Shown one piece after another: positions 7,874 to 16,641 of a stretch of 20,347 bases of DNA. The stretch is from Pseudomonas sp. (GTDB lineage Bacteria; Pseudomonadota; Gammaproteobacteria; Pseudomonadales; Pseudomonadaceae), in the NCBI GenBank assembly GCA_003488145.1, contig DNMQ01000228.1, positions 1 through 20,347 of the forward strand, written 5' to 3'. A program made the translations under genes and the position numbers. Positions within the stretch are counted from its first letter, which is position 1; every line of letters starts with the position of its first letter. The notes beneath the pieces were generated by a model. It was not told the DNA's origin. It worked only from the letters and a program-made list of their open reading frames with translations, and did not search any database.

Positions 7874-8955
7874 CCGAAGTGGAACAGCCAGCGACGCTGC
7901 CGATCATTCATTTGATCAGCAGCAGCGGCTTCTACGGCGCGGAACGTATGCTGCTGGATCATTGTCAGGGTACGCCTGGCCAGCATCAGGTTGTGTTTCT
8001 CGACGCACCCGTCGCGTTAATCGAGCGCTTCCGCCAGGCAGGTGTAGACAGCCTCGCCTGCCGAAACCTGACGGAGCTACTGCGCCACGTGCGTCAGCGC
8101 CGCACCGAGCAGCCCTTAATCAACACCCATAACTTCAAGGGGATGATTTTCGGCTCGATCGCTGCCGCTCTGTACAGCCTGCCGCTGGTGACCACGCAGC
8201 ACGGCTTTACCCCACGCAGTCGTAAGCAACGGTTCTACACCTGGGCCAGTTTGCAGCTGTGCCGTCTTCCTCAGGTACGCCAGATCGTCTGCGTGGCTGA
8301 CAGCATTGAGCGCATACATCGTGCAGCTGGCGTTCACAGGGACAAGCTACACGTAATTCCCAATGGCCTCCCCGAGACAGCCTCGATACCGGCCGGAACA
8401 AACGCAGACACGCCGCTGATCGGCTATGCCGGTCGTCTTAGCGCCGAGAAAGGACCCGACCTGTTTCTCGATGCGCTGATTCCCCTGTGCCTGAGCCATC
8501 CAGACTGGCATGCCGTTGTATTGGGCGATGGCGAGGAACGCGAAACTCTACAGGCTCGGATTGAAGATGCCGGCCTGGCAGAGCGTATCCGCCTGCTCGG
8601 CTATCAGCAGGACATGCCGGCATGGCTATCTCGTCTGTCAGTGCTGGTGATTAGCTCGCGCACCGAAGGCACCCCAATGATTCTGCTCGAGGCCATGCAG
8701 GCCGGGACGCCGGTTGCCGCGTTCGGGGTCGGTGGCATCCCGGACATGCTTAGCGACGAGCACGACGGACTGCTGGCGATACCTGGCGACGTCGCATCCC
8801 TTGCCAGGCAAATCGAACGTCTGGTCTGTGAGCCTGGGCTTGCCGGGCGCCTTTCCGCCCAGGCACAAGCGACGCAGCGCAGCCGCTACCATCTTCCCGT
8901 GCTCGCGGAGCGCTGGTCGCAGCTGTACTACCGCGCCAGAGGGCTGACAGGATGA
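7846..8955 (+). CDS. Glycosyltransferase family 4 (GT-B fold)
   Basis: The 369-residue protein has a GT-B layout. The N-terminal half contains HLISSSGFYGAERM, the acceptor-side loop typical of GT4, and the C-terminal half contains YAGRLSAEKGPDLFLDAL and the EX7E motif (Glu274 and Glu282 in SRTEGTPMILLEAMQAG). This is a retaining transferase using a nucleotide sugar, acting at the cytoplasmic face on the lipid-linked intermediate. I chose the ATG at 7846 because GGAG lies 6 nt upstream; a TTG at 7840 would add two residues. The start overlaps the end of the Wzz-like gene by 28 nt, and the end overlaps the Wzy gene by ATGA. Donor and linkage cannot be inferred. Confidence 0.92.
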   Translation: MGLVLDTAVTEVEQPATLPIIHLISSSGFYGAERMLLDHCQGTPGQHQVVFLDAPVALIERFRQAGVDSLACRNLTELLRHVRQRRTEQPLINTHNFKGMIFGSIAAALYSLPLVTTQHGFTPRSRKQRFYTWASLQLCRLPQVRQIVCVADSIERIHRAAGVHRDKLHVIPNGLPETASIPAGTNADTPLIGYAGRLSAEKGPDLFLDALIPLCLSHPDWHAVVLGDGEERETLQARIEDAGLAERIRLLGYQQDMPAWLSRLSVLVISSRTEGTPMILLEAMQAGTPVAAFGVGGIPDMLSDEHDGLLAIPGDVASLARQIERLVCEPGLAGRLSAQAQATQRSRYHLPVLAERWSQLYYRARGLTG

Positions 8956-10325
8956 TCGCAACCGTAGCCGTGGGCGGCGCGCTGGCACTGGTTTGTCTAG
9001 GACTACTGGCGAGCCCGTGGCCCTTCCTCTCGCCTGTAGTGATAGTCGGACTGGCGGGGCTGGCGGGGCTCTATCGTCGCCCCGCCTGGGGGTTACTCGG
9101 TATCGCTGCGCTGGTGCCGTTCGAAGGCCTGTTCAAGGGCAGCGACTTCACCGGGGCTAAGCTGCTTGGCGCCTCAATGATCGTCATCCTTGCACTGCAG
9201 CTGCTGTTGCGACAGTTGCCTGACGAGCGCCTGCGAAACAATCTCTGGCGGCCGCTCGCCCTGTTCCTGCTCGCCTATCTGATCAGCCTGATGTTCAGCG
9301 AGCGATACGACCTTTCTCTAGGCCACCTGCGTGAGCTGGCCGTGGGCCTTGCGTTGTTCGTCATTACCGTGCTGGTCGCCGCTGAACTGAACATTAAGAT
9401 GCTATTCAGGCTGGTATCGTTGAGCGTGGCTGCGACCTGCGCCTTGGCGCTGATATCGGCCAAGCACCAGATCGGCGGTCGGGCAATCGGCCTGCTCGAA
9501 GATGCCAATTATTTTGCATTGCTGATCGCCTTCGCCGCGCCGATGTCCGCCTGGCTCGCGTTGCGCGCGCCCCACCTGCTGGCAAAGGTGGCTTGGCTGG
9601 CTGTCACCCTGTTGCTGCTGGCTGGAATGACCAAGACCGACTCCCGCTCCGGACTGGTGGTGCTGGTCGGCTGCTTGTTGATCGGGCTCTGGCATCATCG
9701 CGCCGAGCTGCGCCAAATCCGCTCGCGGCATCTGGGCTTCGTCCTCTTGGGAGCGGCCATTGTGATACCGCTGGGTCTGATGTCCCTGCCGGCCGAATAC
9801 GTGGCGCGTATCAAATCCCTTGTCGAACTCAAATCTGGCATTAACGCTCATCAGGACGCTTCGCTCGGGCGTCGTGCCTCGTACCTGGTCGTTGGCAGCC
9901 AGATGATCCGTGATAATCCGCTGGCCGGCAGCGGTCCTGGGACCTTCCCAGTGCACTATGCCGCGACCGGCTTCGCCAAGGCATTTTCGGAGGAGGCCGG
10001 CACCGCCGATCTCTACCGTCGCGCACACAACACCTATCTGGAGATTTTCAGCGAGGTCGGCATCCCCGGCGGTTTGCTGTTCGCTGCACTGATCTTGTTC
10101 GGCCTTCGCAACTTCGAACGAGCACGACAGGCGTCGCAAGCCTGCGGAGATGCCGAGCGAGCCGACCTAGCCACCCACTTGGCCCTAAGTTTTCTGGCGA
10201 TGGCATTGTTCCTGATGTTCCTCAGTGCCCCCAACCATAAATACCTATGGATCATGCTGGGCCTTTCCGGCTACTTGCGGCTCGAGGCTGAAGCTCGGCT
10301 CGCCCGCATGAGGCAGCTGGTATGA
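8952..10325 (+). CDS. Wzy-type polysaccharide polymerase (O-antigen ligase/polymerase family)
   Basis: The 457-residue protein is almost entirely hydrophobic with about ten to twelve membrane segments. A large periplasmic loop lies at about 281-371, followed by further segments. It has the Wzy_C/O-antigen ligase hallmarks DSRSGLVVL around 230-238 and the loop motif AHNTYLEIFSEVGIPGG at 358-374. Such proteins either polymerise Und-PP-linked repeats or ligate O-antigen to lipid A core. With a Wzx flippase and Wzz-type protein in the same operon and no lipid A core genes, polymerase is the better call. It overlaps both neighbours by ATGA. Confidence 0.88.
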   Translation: MIATVAVGGALALVCLGLLASPWPFLSPVVIVGLAGLAGLYRRPAWGLLGIAALVPFEGLFKGSDFTGAKLLGASMIVILALQLLLRQLPDERLRNNLWRPLALFLLAYLISLMFSERYDLSLGHLRELAVGLALFVITVLVAAELNIKMLFRLVSLSVAATCALALISAKHQIGGRAIGLLEDANYFALLIAFAAPMSAWLALRAPHLLAKVAWLAVTLLLLAGMTKTDSRSGLVVLVGCLLIGLWHHRAELRQIRSRHLGFVLLGAAIVIPLGLMSLPAEYVARIKSLVELKSGINAHQDASLGRRASYLVVGSQMIRDNPLAGSGPGTFPVHYAATGFAKAFSEEAGTADLYRRAHNTYLEIFSEVGIPGGLLFAALILFGLRNFERARQASQACGDAERADLATHLALSFLAMALFLMFLSAPNHKYLWIMLGLSGYLRLEAEARLARMRQLV

Positions 10326-11287
10326 ACGGTGTTAGCGTCGTCATTCCCATGTTCGACGAGGCCCGGCACATAATTCGGACCCTGCAAGCTGCACGGGCCG
10401 CAGCCGATGCCGCAGGAGTTGCCTGCGAACTCATCGTGGTAGACAACGGCTCGCACGACGGGGGGCCTGCGCTCGCCGAGGCGGCAGGAGCACGTGTATT
10501 GCACCACCCAGGCCTTCATATCGGCGCGCTCCGCAACCGCGGCGCTGCTGCTGCCCGATATGAAGGCCTGGCCTTCCTCGACGCAGACATCGAAGTTCCG
10601 CTCGATTGGCTAAAGCAGTGGATATCGCGCAATGAACGTGGGGATGCCGACGTGCTCGCCCTGGCCTGCGATACGCCGGCGCAGGCACCTTGGTATGCCT
10701 GCGCCTGGCAGCGCCGCAGCCTGCCAGCCACTGCTGAGCTTCGTCCTAACTGGCTACCCAGCGCCAACCTTTGCCTGACCCGCGTGGCATTCGAGGCCAC
10801 CGGCGGCTTCGACGAGCAGTTGCGCACAGGAGAGGATAAAGACTTCGGGCTGCGCCTACATCATTTGGGCGCGCGTCAGCTGATGCTGAAATCGCCAACC
10901 GTATTGCATTGGGGCTACGAAGGCAGCTGGCACGAGTGGTTCGGCAAGGAGCTCTGGCGCCAGGGCAGCCATTTGCAGTTAATGAACAATCAGGGGCACC
11001 CCCGCTGGCGCCTGCTGCGTTTTCCGTTGCTTGCGCTGAGCAACTGGCTGCCGACATTGCTCGCGCTGTCCGCCGCCCTTGGTGGTCTGCTCCCTCTCGC
11101 ATTGATCAGCGGGTCGCTCAGTACAGTGCCGGCATTGCTGCTTAGCCTTCGTCAAAGCGCCCGTCAGTGCGACCTTTCTCTGACGCTGCAACTGTGGATT
11201 CTGCACTGGTTGCGCCTGCATCTTGCTGGCGGGGCATTCCTGCTTAGCCTGTTCAACTGGACCGCCAGGAGACCTGCCCGTGGCTGA
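10322..11287 (+). CDS. Glycosyltransferase family 2 with C-terminal membrane segments
   Basis: The 321-residue protein starts with a GT-A domain: VSVVIPMFDEARHI at 4-17, ELIVVDNGSHDG at 36-47 and the DxD metal-binding motif Asp87-Ala-Asp89 in FLDADIEVP. The later Glu171-Asp172 (TGEDKDFGLRL) is a good candidate for the catalytic-base ED motif. Hydrophobic stretches at about 231-280 and 290-310 should anchor it in the inner membrane. It would add a sugar with inversion to the Und-PP-linked repeat unit on the cytoplasmic side. Donor and acceptor are unknown. It is coupled to wzy by ATGA. Confidence 0.9.
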   Translation: MNGVSVVIPMFDEARHIIRTLQAARAAADAAGVACELIVVDNGSHDGGPALAEAAGARVLHHPGLHIGALRNRGAAAARYEGLAFLDADIEVPLDWLKQWISRNERGDADVLALACDTPAQAPWYACAWQRRSLPATAELRPNWLPSANLCLTRVAFEATGGFDEQLRTGEDKDFGLRLHHLGARQLMLKSPTVLHWGYEGSWHEWFGKELWRQGSHLQLMNNQGHPRWRLLRFPLLALSNWLPTLLALSAALGGLLPLALISGSLSTVPALLLSLRQSARQCDLSLTLQLWILHWLRLHLAGGAFLLSLFNWTARRPARG

Positions 11288-12416
11288 TTTCGTATTCTGG
11301 CTATGCCTGTTACTACCGGCCTATGCCTATCTGGGTTACCCGCTGACCCTAGCTCTGCTCGCGCGGCTCACCCCGACCAAACCGGTACCAGCGAGCGAGC
11401 CGCTGTCAGTAAGCGTGATCATCGCAGCGCACAACGAAGAGGCTCACATCGAGCAGAAGCTAAAGACGCTGCTGACCCAGGCCCATCAGGCCGCTCGTAT
11501 GCAAATCATCGTTGCCAGTGATGGCTCGAGCGATGACACCGTCAGCCGTGCCCGTGCGCTGGAGGACCCGCGCATCCAAGTGCTGGATCTGCCGCGCGGC
11601 GGTAAGGCCGCCGCGATTAATGCCGCGGCCGCACTGGCAGACGGTGAGGTTCTGGTGTTCACCGATGCCGACAACCAGTGGCACGAACATACCCTCGGTC
11701 GGTTACTGGCTCCGCTGGCGGACCCAGACGTAGGCTGCGTCGGCGGCCAGATGATAATTCCCGATCCGGGGCATTCGCTGAGCTTGGGCGACAGCCTGTA
11801 CCGTCACTACGAAGCGTGGCTGCGCCGCGCCGAAAACCGCACCGGCTGCATGGTATCCGCCGACGGCGCGCTGCTTGCGTTGCGCAGCGAGCTATTCCAG
11901 CCAGTGCCAGGACAGGTCAACGATGATTTTTTCCTCAGTACCTGTGCGCCAATGGCCGGGAAACGTATCGTCTATGCCGACGACGCAGTCGTGCTCGACC
12001 AAGGTGTGGACGAGGCTGGCAAACAGTTCCGACGGAGGCTGCGCGTCACCGTCGGCGGGCTGCAGAGTCTGGCCTGTCGCCGCACGCTGATGAATCCGTT
12101 ACGCCATGGTTTCTATTCGATAGCGCTTGTGAGCCATAAACTGATTCGTCGACTAGCCCCGACCCTGCTCGTTCCCCTGCTGCTCAGCAGCTTATGGCTG
12201 CAGGAGAGCGGGCCATTCTATCGGTTCTTCCTGATCGCACAGCTGGCTGGCTATGCAGTCGGCCTGCTTGGATTGTTGGACACGCGAGGCATTCTGCCTA
12301 AGCCATTCCGGTTGGCGGCTTTCCTGCTCATCACGATGGCCGGGATGTGCGGTGGCCTCTGGCAATTCCTCAGGGGACACAGCTATCAGCAGTGGAATCC
12401 CCAGCAGAATCGCTAA
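11280..12416 (+). CDS. Membrane glycosyltransferase family 2 (CESA/HAS-like topology)
   Basis: The 378-residue protein has one N-terminal membrane segment (about 5-28), a cytoplasmic GT-A domain, and two or three C-terminal segments (from about residue 290). Catalytic motifs: VSVIIAAHNEE at 44-54, Asp81/Asp85 in SDGSSDD, DxD as Asp129-Ala-Asp131 (FTDADNQ), Asp215-Asp216 as the likely base, and QFRRR at 249-253 in the place of QxxRW. This layout resembles processive synthases, though many Wzx/Wzy loci encode single-addition enzymes of this type. The GTG start at 11280 is supported by AGGAGA 7 nt upstream and overlaps the previous gene by 8 nt; reading further upstream to 11223 would add 19 residues without a ribosome-binding site. 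Confidence 0.88.
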   Translation: MADFVFWLCLLLPAYAYLGYPLTLALLARLTPTKPVPASEPLSVSVIIAAHNEEAHIEQKLKTLLTQAHQAARMQIIVASDGSSDDTVSRARALEDPRIQVLDLPRGGKAAAINAAAALADGEVLVFTDADNQWHEHTLGRLLAPLADPDVGCVGGQMIIPDPGHSLSLGDSLYRHYEAWLRRAENRTGCMVSADGALLALRSELFQPVPGQVNDDFFLSTCAPMAGKRIVYADDAVVLDQGVDEAGKQFRRRLRVTVGGLQSLACRRTLMNPLRHGFYSIALVSHKLIRRLAPTLLVPLLLSSLWLQESGPFYRFFLIAQLAGYAVGLLGLLDTRGILPKPFRLAAFLLITMAGMCGGLWQFLRGHSYQQWNPQQNR

Positions 12417-13412
12417 ATGACCCCTTCTAAAGCGTGCAAAGCCACAATCGGCTGGCTTCAGTTCAACAGCCCCGGCGGGCGGCGCCAACTCCGTGGTGTA
12501 AGGCTGATTCTGATGCTGCACCGCGTACTCGCCGACGACAATGCAGCCGCCCTGCCTCACCGTGCTGAGCTCTGCATCGGTCAATCCGCATTCGGCCGCT
12601 TGCTCGCCTGGTTGCAGCAACATTTCGCATGCGTTCCGCTCGAAGAGCTGCTCGCCGCGCCTTGCGACGGCCGCGCTCGGGTCACGCTAACGTTCGATGA
12701 CGGCTGGCGCGATAACGCAGAAGTGGCCTACCCGTTACTTGCGCGTTATCGCGTACCCGCGAGCATTTTCCTCTCGACAGACTTCATCGGTAGTACTCGA
12801 GGCTTCTGGTGGGAAAGCATCGGCGAGACGCTTTGGGCCAATCCTGGCGCACCGGGCCGTCGGCTATTGCAGGCGCGGTTAGCCGAATCCGGCGCGGCGC
12901 CTTTGCCGGCCGGCTTTGACAACTTGTCTGAGCGACGCCGCAGCCAATTCTTGGCGCACTATCTGCAATCGCTCAAGACCCTGCCGGCCGCCACGCTGCA
13001 AGGTTTGGCCGACGTGTGCCCACAAGAAACGCAACACGCGATGGACTGGGAACAGGTTGCCGAGCTGGAACGCTCTGGCTGGGTACGCTTCGGCCCGCAC
13101 GGATCACGTCACGGCATTCTCACGCAAATGAACGACGCAACCTTGGCCGAAGACCTGCAGCGTAGCCATCGGGATCTCGCGACCCATTGTCTAGCGCCGC
13201 TACCGATCTACTGCTACCCCAATGGAGATCACGACGCTCGTGTCCGACAAGCGGTCGCGCAGCTCGGATATCGCCACGCCCTTAGCACTCGTCCTGGGCC
13301 CTGTCGCGACAACGATGATCCGCTAGCGCTGGCCCGCATCGGCGTCAGTCATCAAATGGCTCGACACCCCGGACTATTTGCCTGGCGGTTGATGCGGAGC
13401 CTGGCGCAATGA
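12417..13412 (+). CDS. Polysaccharide deacetylase (NodB-like, CE4)
   Basis: The 331-residue protein belongs to the CE4/NodB homology group of metal-dependent sugar N- or O-deacetylases. TFDDGW at 92-97 gives the catalytic Asp94 and metal-binding Asp95, and His228 and His232 (FGPHGSRHG) complete the metal site. A YPNG motif occurs at 267-270. Residues 121-220 form an insertion common in EPS-linked relatives. There is no signal peptide or clear membrane segment, so it probably acts in the cytoplasm on a lipid-linked or nucleotide-linked sugar before flipping. The ATG at 12417 follows the previous TAA directly. Chitooligosaccharide-like N-deacetylation is possible, but the substrate is unknown. 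Confidence 0.9.
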   Translation: MTPSKACKATIGWLQFNSPGGRRQLRGVRLILMLHRVLADDNAAALPHRAELCIGQSAFGRLLAWLQQHFACVPLEELLAAPCDGRARVTLTFDDGWRDNAEVAYPLLARYRVPASIFLSTDFIGSTRGFWWESIGETLWANPGAPGRRLLQARLAESGAAPLPAGFDNLSERRRSQFLAHYLQSLKTLPAATLQGLADVCPQETQHAMDWEQVAELERSGWVRFGPHGSRHGILTQMNDATLAEDLQRSHRDLATHCLAPLPIYCYPNGDHDARVRQAVAQLGYRHALSTRPGPCRDNDDPLALARIGVSHQMARHPGLFAWRLMRSLAQ

Positions 13413-14719
13413 GCCGCAACCAGTATCTGCGCCACCTGGCGCTGAGCGTGGCAACGCGCCTGGCCATGATCGGGCTGCGACTGCTGCGCAATGTGCTGCT
13501 GGCAAGAGTCCTGGGCCCGGCCGAGCGCGGTTTGTTCGCACTGCTGAGTGCCTTGCCGGACCTGCTTGCAGCGCTCACCAGTGGGGGCCTCAATACGGCG
13601 CTGGGCTACCAGGCCGCCCAACAGCGCCCCATGGGCCTGCTGCTCACTCAGGTGCTGGTGTTCGGCTGCTTTGCTGCCGGGCTACTGACACTGTGCGGTG
13701 TGCTGATCGTCGATCAGTTCGGTTCGGCGCTGGACGCGTCCCAACAGCTGGGGCCGCTGATCTGGATCCTGCTGCTGGCCGTGCCGTTGACCATTCTCAA
13801 GAGTGGGCTGTTGACGCTGCACAATGGCGACGGCCGGGTTACCTCTTTCAACGCCCTGCGTCTGCTGGAATCGCTGGCACCACTGGTGTTGTTCCTGGCC
13901 CTTTTCTGGATGTGGCAAACCGCTGCATTACAGGCTGCGGTGATCAGTTGGCTGGTGGGCATAGGTCTCGTGACGATAGCGGGCTGGTGCTGGCTTGGAC
14001 GCTTCCATCAATTGCGGCTGCGCTGGAACACGAGCAGCCATAGGGAACTGCTGCGTTACAGCGGCAAGAGTCATCCCGACGTGCTGTTCCAGCAGGTGCT
14101 GCTGCGCTCCGACTATCTGTTTATCGGTGCCTTCATGGGTAGCGAAGCGCTGGGCTATTACGCGATGGCCACAGCGGCGGCCGAACTGCTGTTGATCGTA
14201 CCTGAGGCCGTGACCACCCCATTGATGAAGCGTCTGCTCAGGCAGGGTGACGGCATCGAACAACTCACTCCGTTCGCGCTGCGTATCACAGCCACCGTGA
14301 TGCTTGCCGCCTGCCTGAGCATGGCGCTCGTGGGCAACTGGCTGATCGTGAGCCTGTTCGGCGAAAGCTACGCACCGGCCTACCCTGCGTTGCTAGCGCT
14401 GCTGCCGGGCCTGTTCGGGCTGTGCTATGCCAGCATCCTGCGCCTGGATCTGCTTGGCAAGAATCGACCGGGAAGCGTATCGCTGATGATGGGCGCCGGT
14501 GCCGCAATCAACCTGCTGCTCAACCTACTGCTGATCCCGTCGATAGGCATCGTGGGCGCTGGCATTGCATCGTCGACAGCCTACTTGCTGGTCAGCCTGG
14601 CAATGCTGCTGCTTTATTGCCGGATCAGCCAGGTATCTCTGGCTCATACGCTCTTTATCCTGCCAAGCGATTTGGCGCGGCTGCGCCCGCTTCTAAAGCG
14701 TGGAGATATCAGCCCATGA
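13409..14719 (+). CDS. Wzx-type oligosaccharide flippase
   Basis: The 436-residue protein is hydrophobic throughout with about twelve predicted membrane helices. The opening region (RLLRNVLLARVLGPAERGLF) is typical of the polysaccharide biosynthesis/MVF-MATE-like flippase family, where the first helix is followed by an LGP(A/E) turn. A second repeat-like half starts near residue 210 (SGKSHPDVLFQQVLLRSDY). It should translocate the Und-PP-linked repeat unit to the periplasm for the Wzy-type polymerase. ATGA overlap links it to the deacetylase before it and to the secreted protein after it, which places deacetylation just before export in gene order. Confidence 0.9.
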   Translation: MSRNQYLRHLALSVATRLAMIGLRLLRNVLLARVLGPAERGLFALLSALPDLLAALTSGGLNTALGYQAAQQRPMGLLLTQVLVFGCFAAGLLTLCGVLIVDQFGSALDASQQLGPLIWILLLAVPLTILKSGLLTLHNGDGRVTSFNALRLLESLAPLVLFLALFWMWQTAALQAAVISWLVGIGLVTIAGWCWLGRFHQLRLRWNTSSHRELLRYSGKSHPDVLFQQVLLRSDYLFIGAFMGSEALGYYAMATAAAELLLIVPEAVTTPLMKRLLRQGDGIEQLTPFALRITATVMLAACLSMALVGNWLIVSLFGESYAPAYPALLALLPGLFGLCYASILRLDLLGKNRPGSVSLMMGAGAAINLLLNLLLIPSIGIVGAGIASSTAYLLVSLAMLLLYCRISQVSLAHTLFILPSDLARLRPLLKRGDISP

Positions 14720-16641
14720 AGCGAATCATCCTGTTCCTGGCCGTCCTGCTGGCAGAATCCGCTGCTGCTGCCGACCTTAGCTGGCAGGCCCTGCGCGATG
14801 GCACTCTGTATCTGTATCCGCAGAACACCCAACAGGTGCACATCAGCTGGGTTCCGGCCTGGCAAGCGGAAGCTAACGCTGAGCAGCTTTATCTGGTCGA
14901 CGGCAAAGGTCGGTTGCAGGCTGACCGGGTGATCATGGCCAGCGAGACAAGCGGGCAGCAGCAATGGACGCTATCAGAAGCTGCCGCTCCGTATCGCTTG
15001 GAGGTACCTGGATACAGTTTTCGCGACTACCGGATCCGCCATTCCGACAACGTCGCTGCCATGCTCGAGCCGGTGAAACTGCACTTCAGTGCTGACGTAA
15101 GCCATGGGGTGATCCTGTACTTCATGACCCGCGCCGGCGAGCGTGCCGTGCTAGCTGGTAAATATCATGGTGGTGTGAAAGCGCTGCAGGCCCGACGGCT
15201 CACGGATGGCCAGCGAGTCGAGCTGCCCCTGAGAGCCTACGACACCTACTCAGAATTCGACCAAGTCGCCCTTCCTGTGTCGGAGCAGAACCAGGTCTGG
15301 CAACTGAAGCTGGAGGGCAGCGGCAAAGCAGCTTTCTGGCTGGACGGAACCTCCAATCTATTCGCTCAGCGCCCCGAACATTTGCGCGCACCACGCTGGA
15401 ACCCAGGCGAGGTTCGCCTCAAGCTGCATGATGTCGTCCTCGGCCCCACCCCAGCCATCGGCATCGCATTGCCCTATGCCCTACCGCCGGAATCGGCCTT
15501 TGCTGCGCTGGATATACTCAACCCCCACGCTGGCGGGTACTACAGTTTCGTCGATGTATTGAGCCGGCAGCCCGACCGGGAGCGACCATTTCGCCAGCTC
15601 TACCAGCAACGCTTCGGCATCGAGCGCAGCATCACCTTGCTCGCCGGCAGCGGCCGTAGAGCGGTCCTTAAGGCCGACACAGCCACCCTCGCCGGCCTGA
15701 CCGCCTGGCTGAATGACAGCCGTGCACTCGACGGCGGCCTGCATTACCTATCCGTTGCGGACGAGCCGAATCTCAACTACCCGGACTTCGACAGTTACGA
15801 ACGCTACTTCGCCACGCTCAGTCGGCACATCCGCGCCGACACTGCCGCCCATGCCGCCGGTGTTCGCATCGCGATGCCGGCCAGTTCGCGCCTGACCAAC
15901 GGACCGACGCGCGATGGTGCCGCCCGGCGCCTTGGTGCTGACTGGGCCGAACGACTACTGGCGCGCCACGACACTTACATCGACGCACTGGCCTGGCACG
16001 AGTGGATGGTGCGCGATCTGCTCGCCACGCGCGTCTATCGAGATAACGTTCTCGCGGCAGCGAAACTGGTCGGGCTGGATGAAAATGCTCGGCCGCGCAA
16101 GGCGTTGCTTCTGGATCAGACCAACATTTCCAGCGGATCGAGCCTGAGCCCCTACGAGCAGAACACACACTTCGCATCGCTGTGGTGGGCATCCGTTGTT
16201 ATCAACGCGTCACAGGACGGCCTACTAGACATGATCAATTACTTCCAGGCCGCCGATGAGCCGGACTATCCAAAAGGTTTACTGCACGCAGACGGTCAAG
16301 ACGAATACTCGCTCAAGCCGGTCGGACTGGCACAGGCGTTCATCGCCAGACACTGGGGTCGCCGCGTCATGAAGATGGATAACGATGCGTTCGAGGTCGA
16401 CGCTCTGGCACTGGATGCGTCTACCGAGAGTGAGGAACGGAGGCGCGTGCTCGGGGTGAACAAGACGCCTCGGGAGCAAAACATCCGCGTCGAACCGGTC
16501 GGCTGCGCTGGAGCAATCCGGTTGACGCTATTTGGCCCGGACAGCACCCCACGCGAAGGGCATTGGCGCTGTGAGCAAAACATCGTCAGCTTCAGCCTGC
16601 CAGGAGAAACACTGTTCTCTATCGAGTGGGAGCGGCCATGA
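14716..16641 (+). CDS. Secreted glycoside-hydrolase-like protein of unassigned family
   Basis: The 641-residue protein starts with a good Sec signal peptide (charged MKR, hydrophobic core to about 14, likely cut after SAAAA near 19), so it is periplasmic or secreted. Residues 20-255 look like beta-rich sandwich domains. Residues 256-580 look like an alpha/beta barrel: DEPN at 349-352 resembles the NEP acid/base motif of clan GH-A enzymes, with Glu350 as the candidate acid/base. The region where a nucleophile strand is expected reads KALLLDQTNISSG (462-474), with Asp467 and no glutamate. I do not recognise the family. By position it could play the role of PslG in the Psl operon, trimming polymer in the periplasm; that is analogy. 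The start at 14716 overlaps the flippase stop by ATGA; 98 upstream in-frame codons lie inside the flippase gene and are discounted. Confidence 0.75.
   Translation: MKRIILFLAVLLAESAAAADLSWQALRDGTLYLYPQNTQQVHISWVPAWQAEANAEQLYLVDGKGRLQADRVIMASETSGQQQWTLSEAAAPYRLEVPGYSFRDYRIRHSDNVAAMLEPVKLHFSADVSHGVILYFMTRAGERAVLAGKYHGGVKALQARRLTDGQRVELPLRAYDTYSEFDQVALPVSEQNQVWQLKLEGSGKAAFWLDGTSNLFAQRPEHLRAPRWNPGEVRLKLHDVVLGPTPAIGIALPYALPPESAFAALDILNPHAGGYYSFVDVLSRQPDRERPFRQLYQQRFGIERSITLLAGSGRRAVLKADTATLAGLTAWLNDSRALDGGLHYLSVADEPNLNYPDFDSYERYFATLSRHIRADTAAHAAGVRIAMPASSRLTNGPTRDGAARRLGADWAERLLARHDTYIDALAWHEWMVRDLLATRVYRDNVLAAAKLVGLDENARPRKALLLDQTNISSGSSLSPYEQNTHFASLWWASVVINASQDGLLDMINYFQAADEPDYPKGLLHADGQDEYSLKPVGLAQAFIARHWGRRVMKMDNDAFEVDALALDASTESEERRRVLGVNKTPREQNIRVEPVGCAGAIRLTLFGPDSTPREGHWRCEQNIVSFSLPGETLFSIEWERP

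Noticed and set aside
11223..11279. Upstream ATG start for the second GT2
   Set aside because: It adds 19 residues without hydrophobic or family character and without a Shine-Dalgarno, while GTG at 11280 has AGGAGA 7 nt upstream.
14422..14715. Ninety-eight extra in-frame codons upstream of the secreted protein, inside the flippase gene
   Set aside because: They would bury the signal peptide internally and overlap the flippase by about 300 nt. The ATG at 14716 gives a proper signal peptide and the ATGA junction used across this operon.
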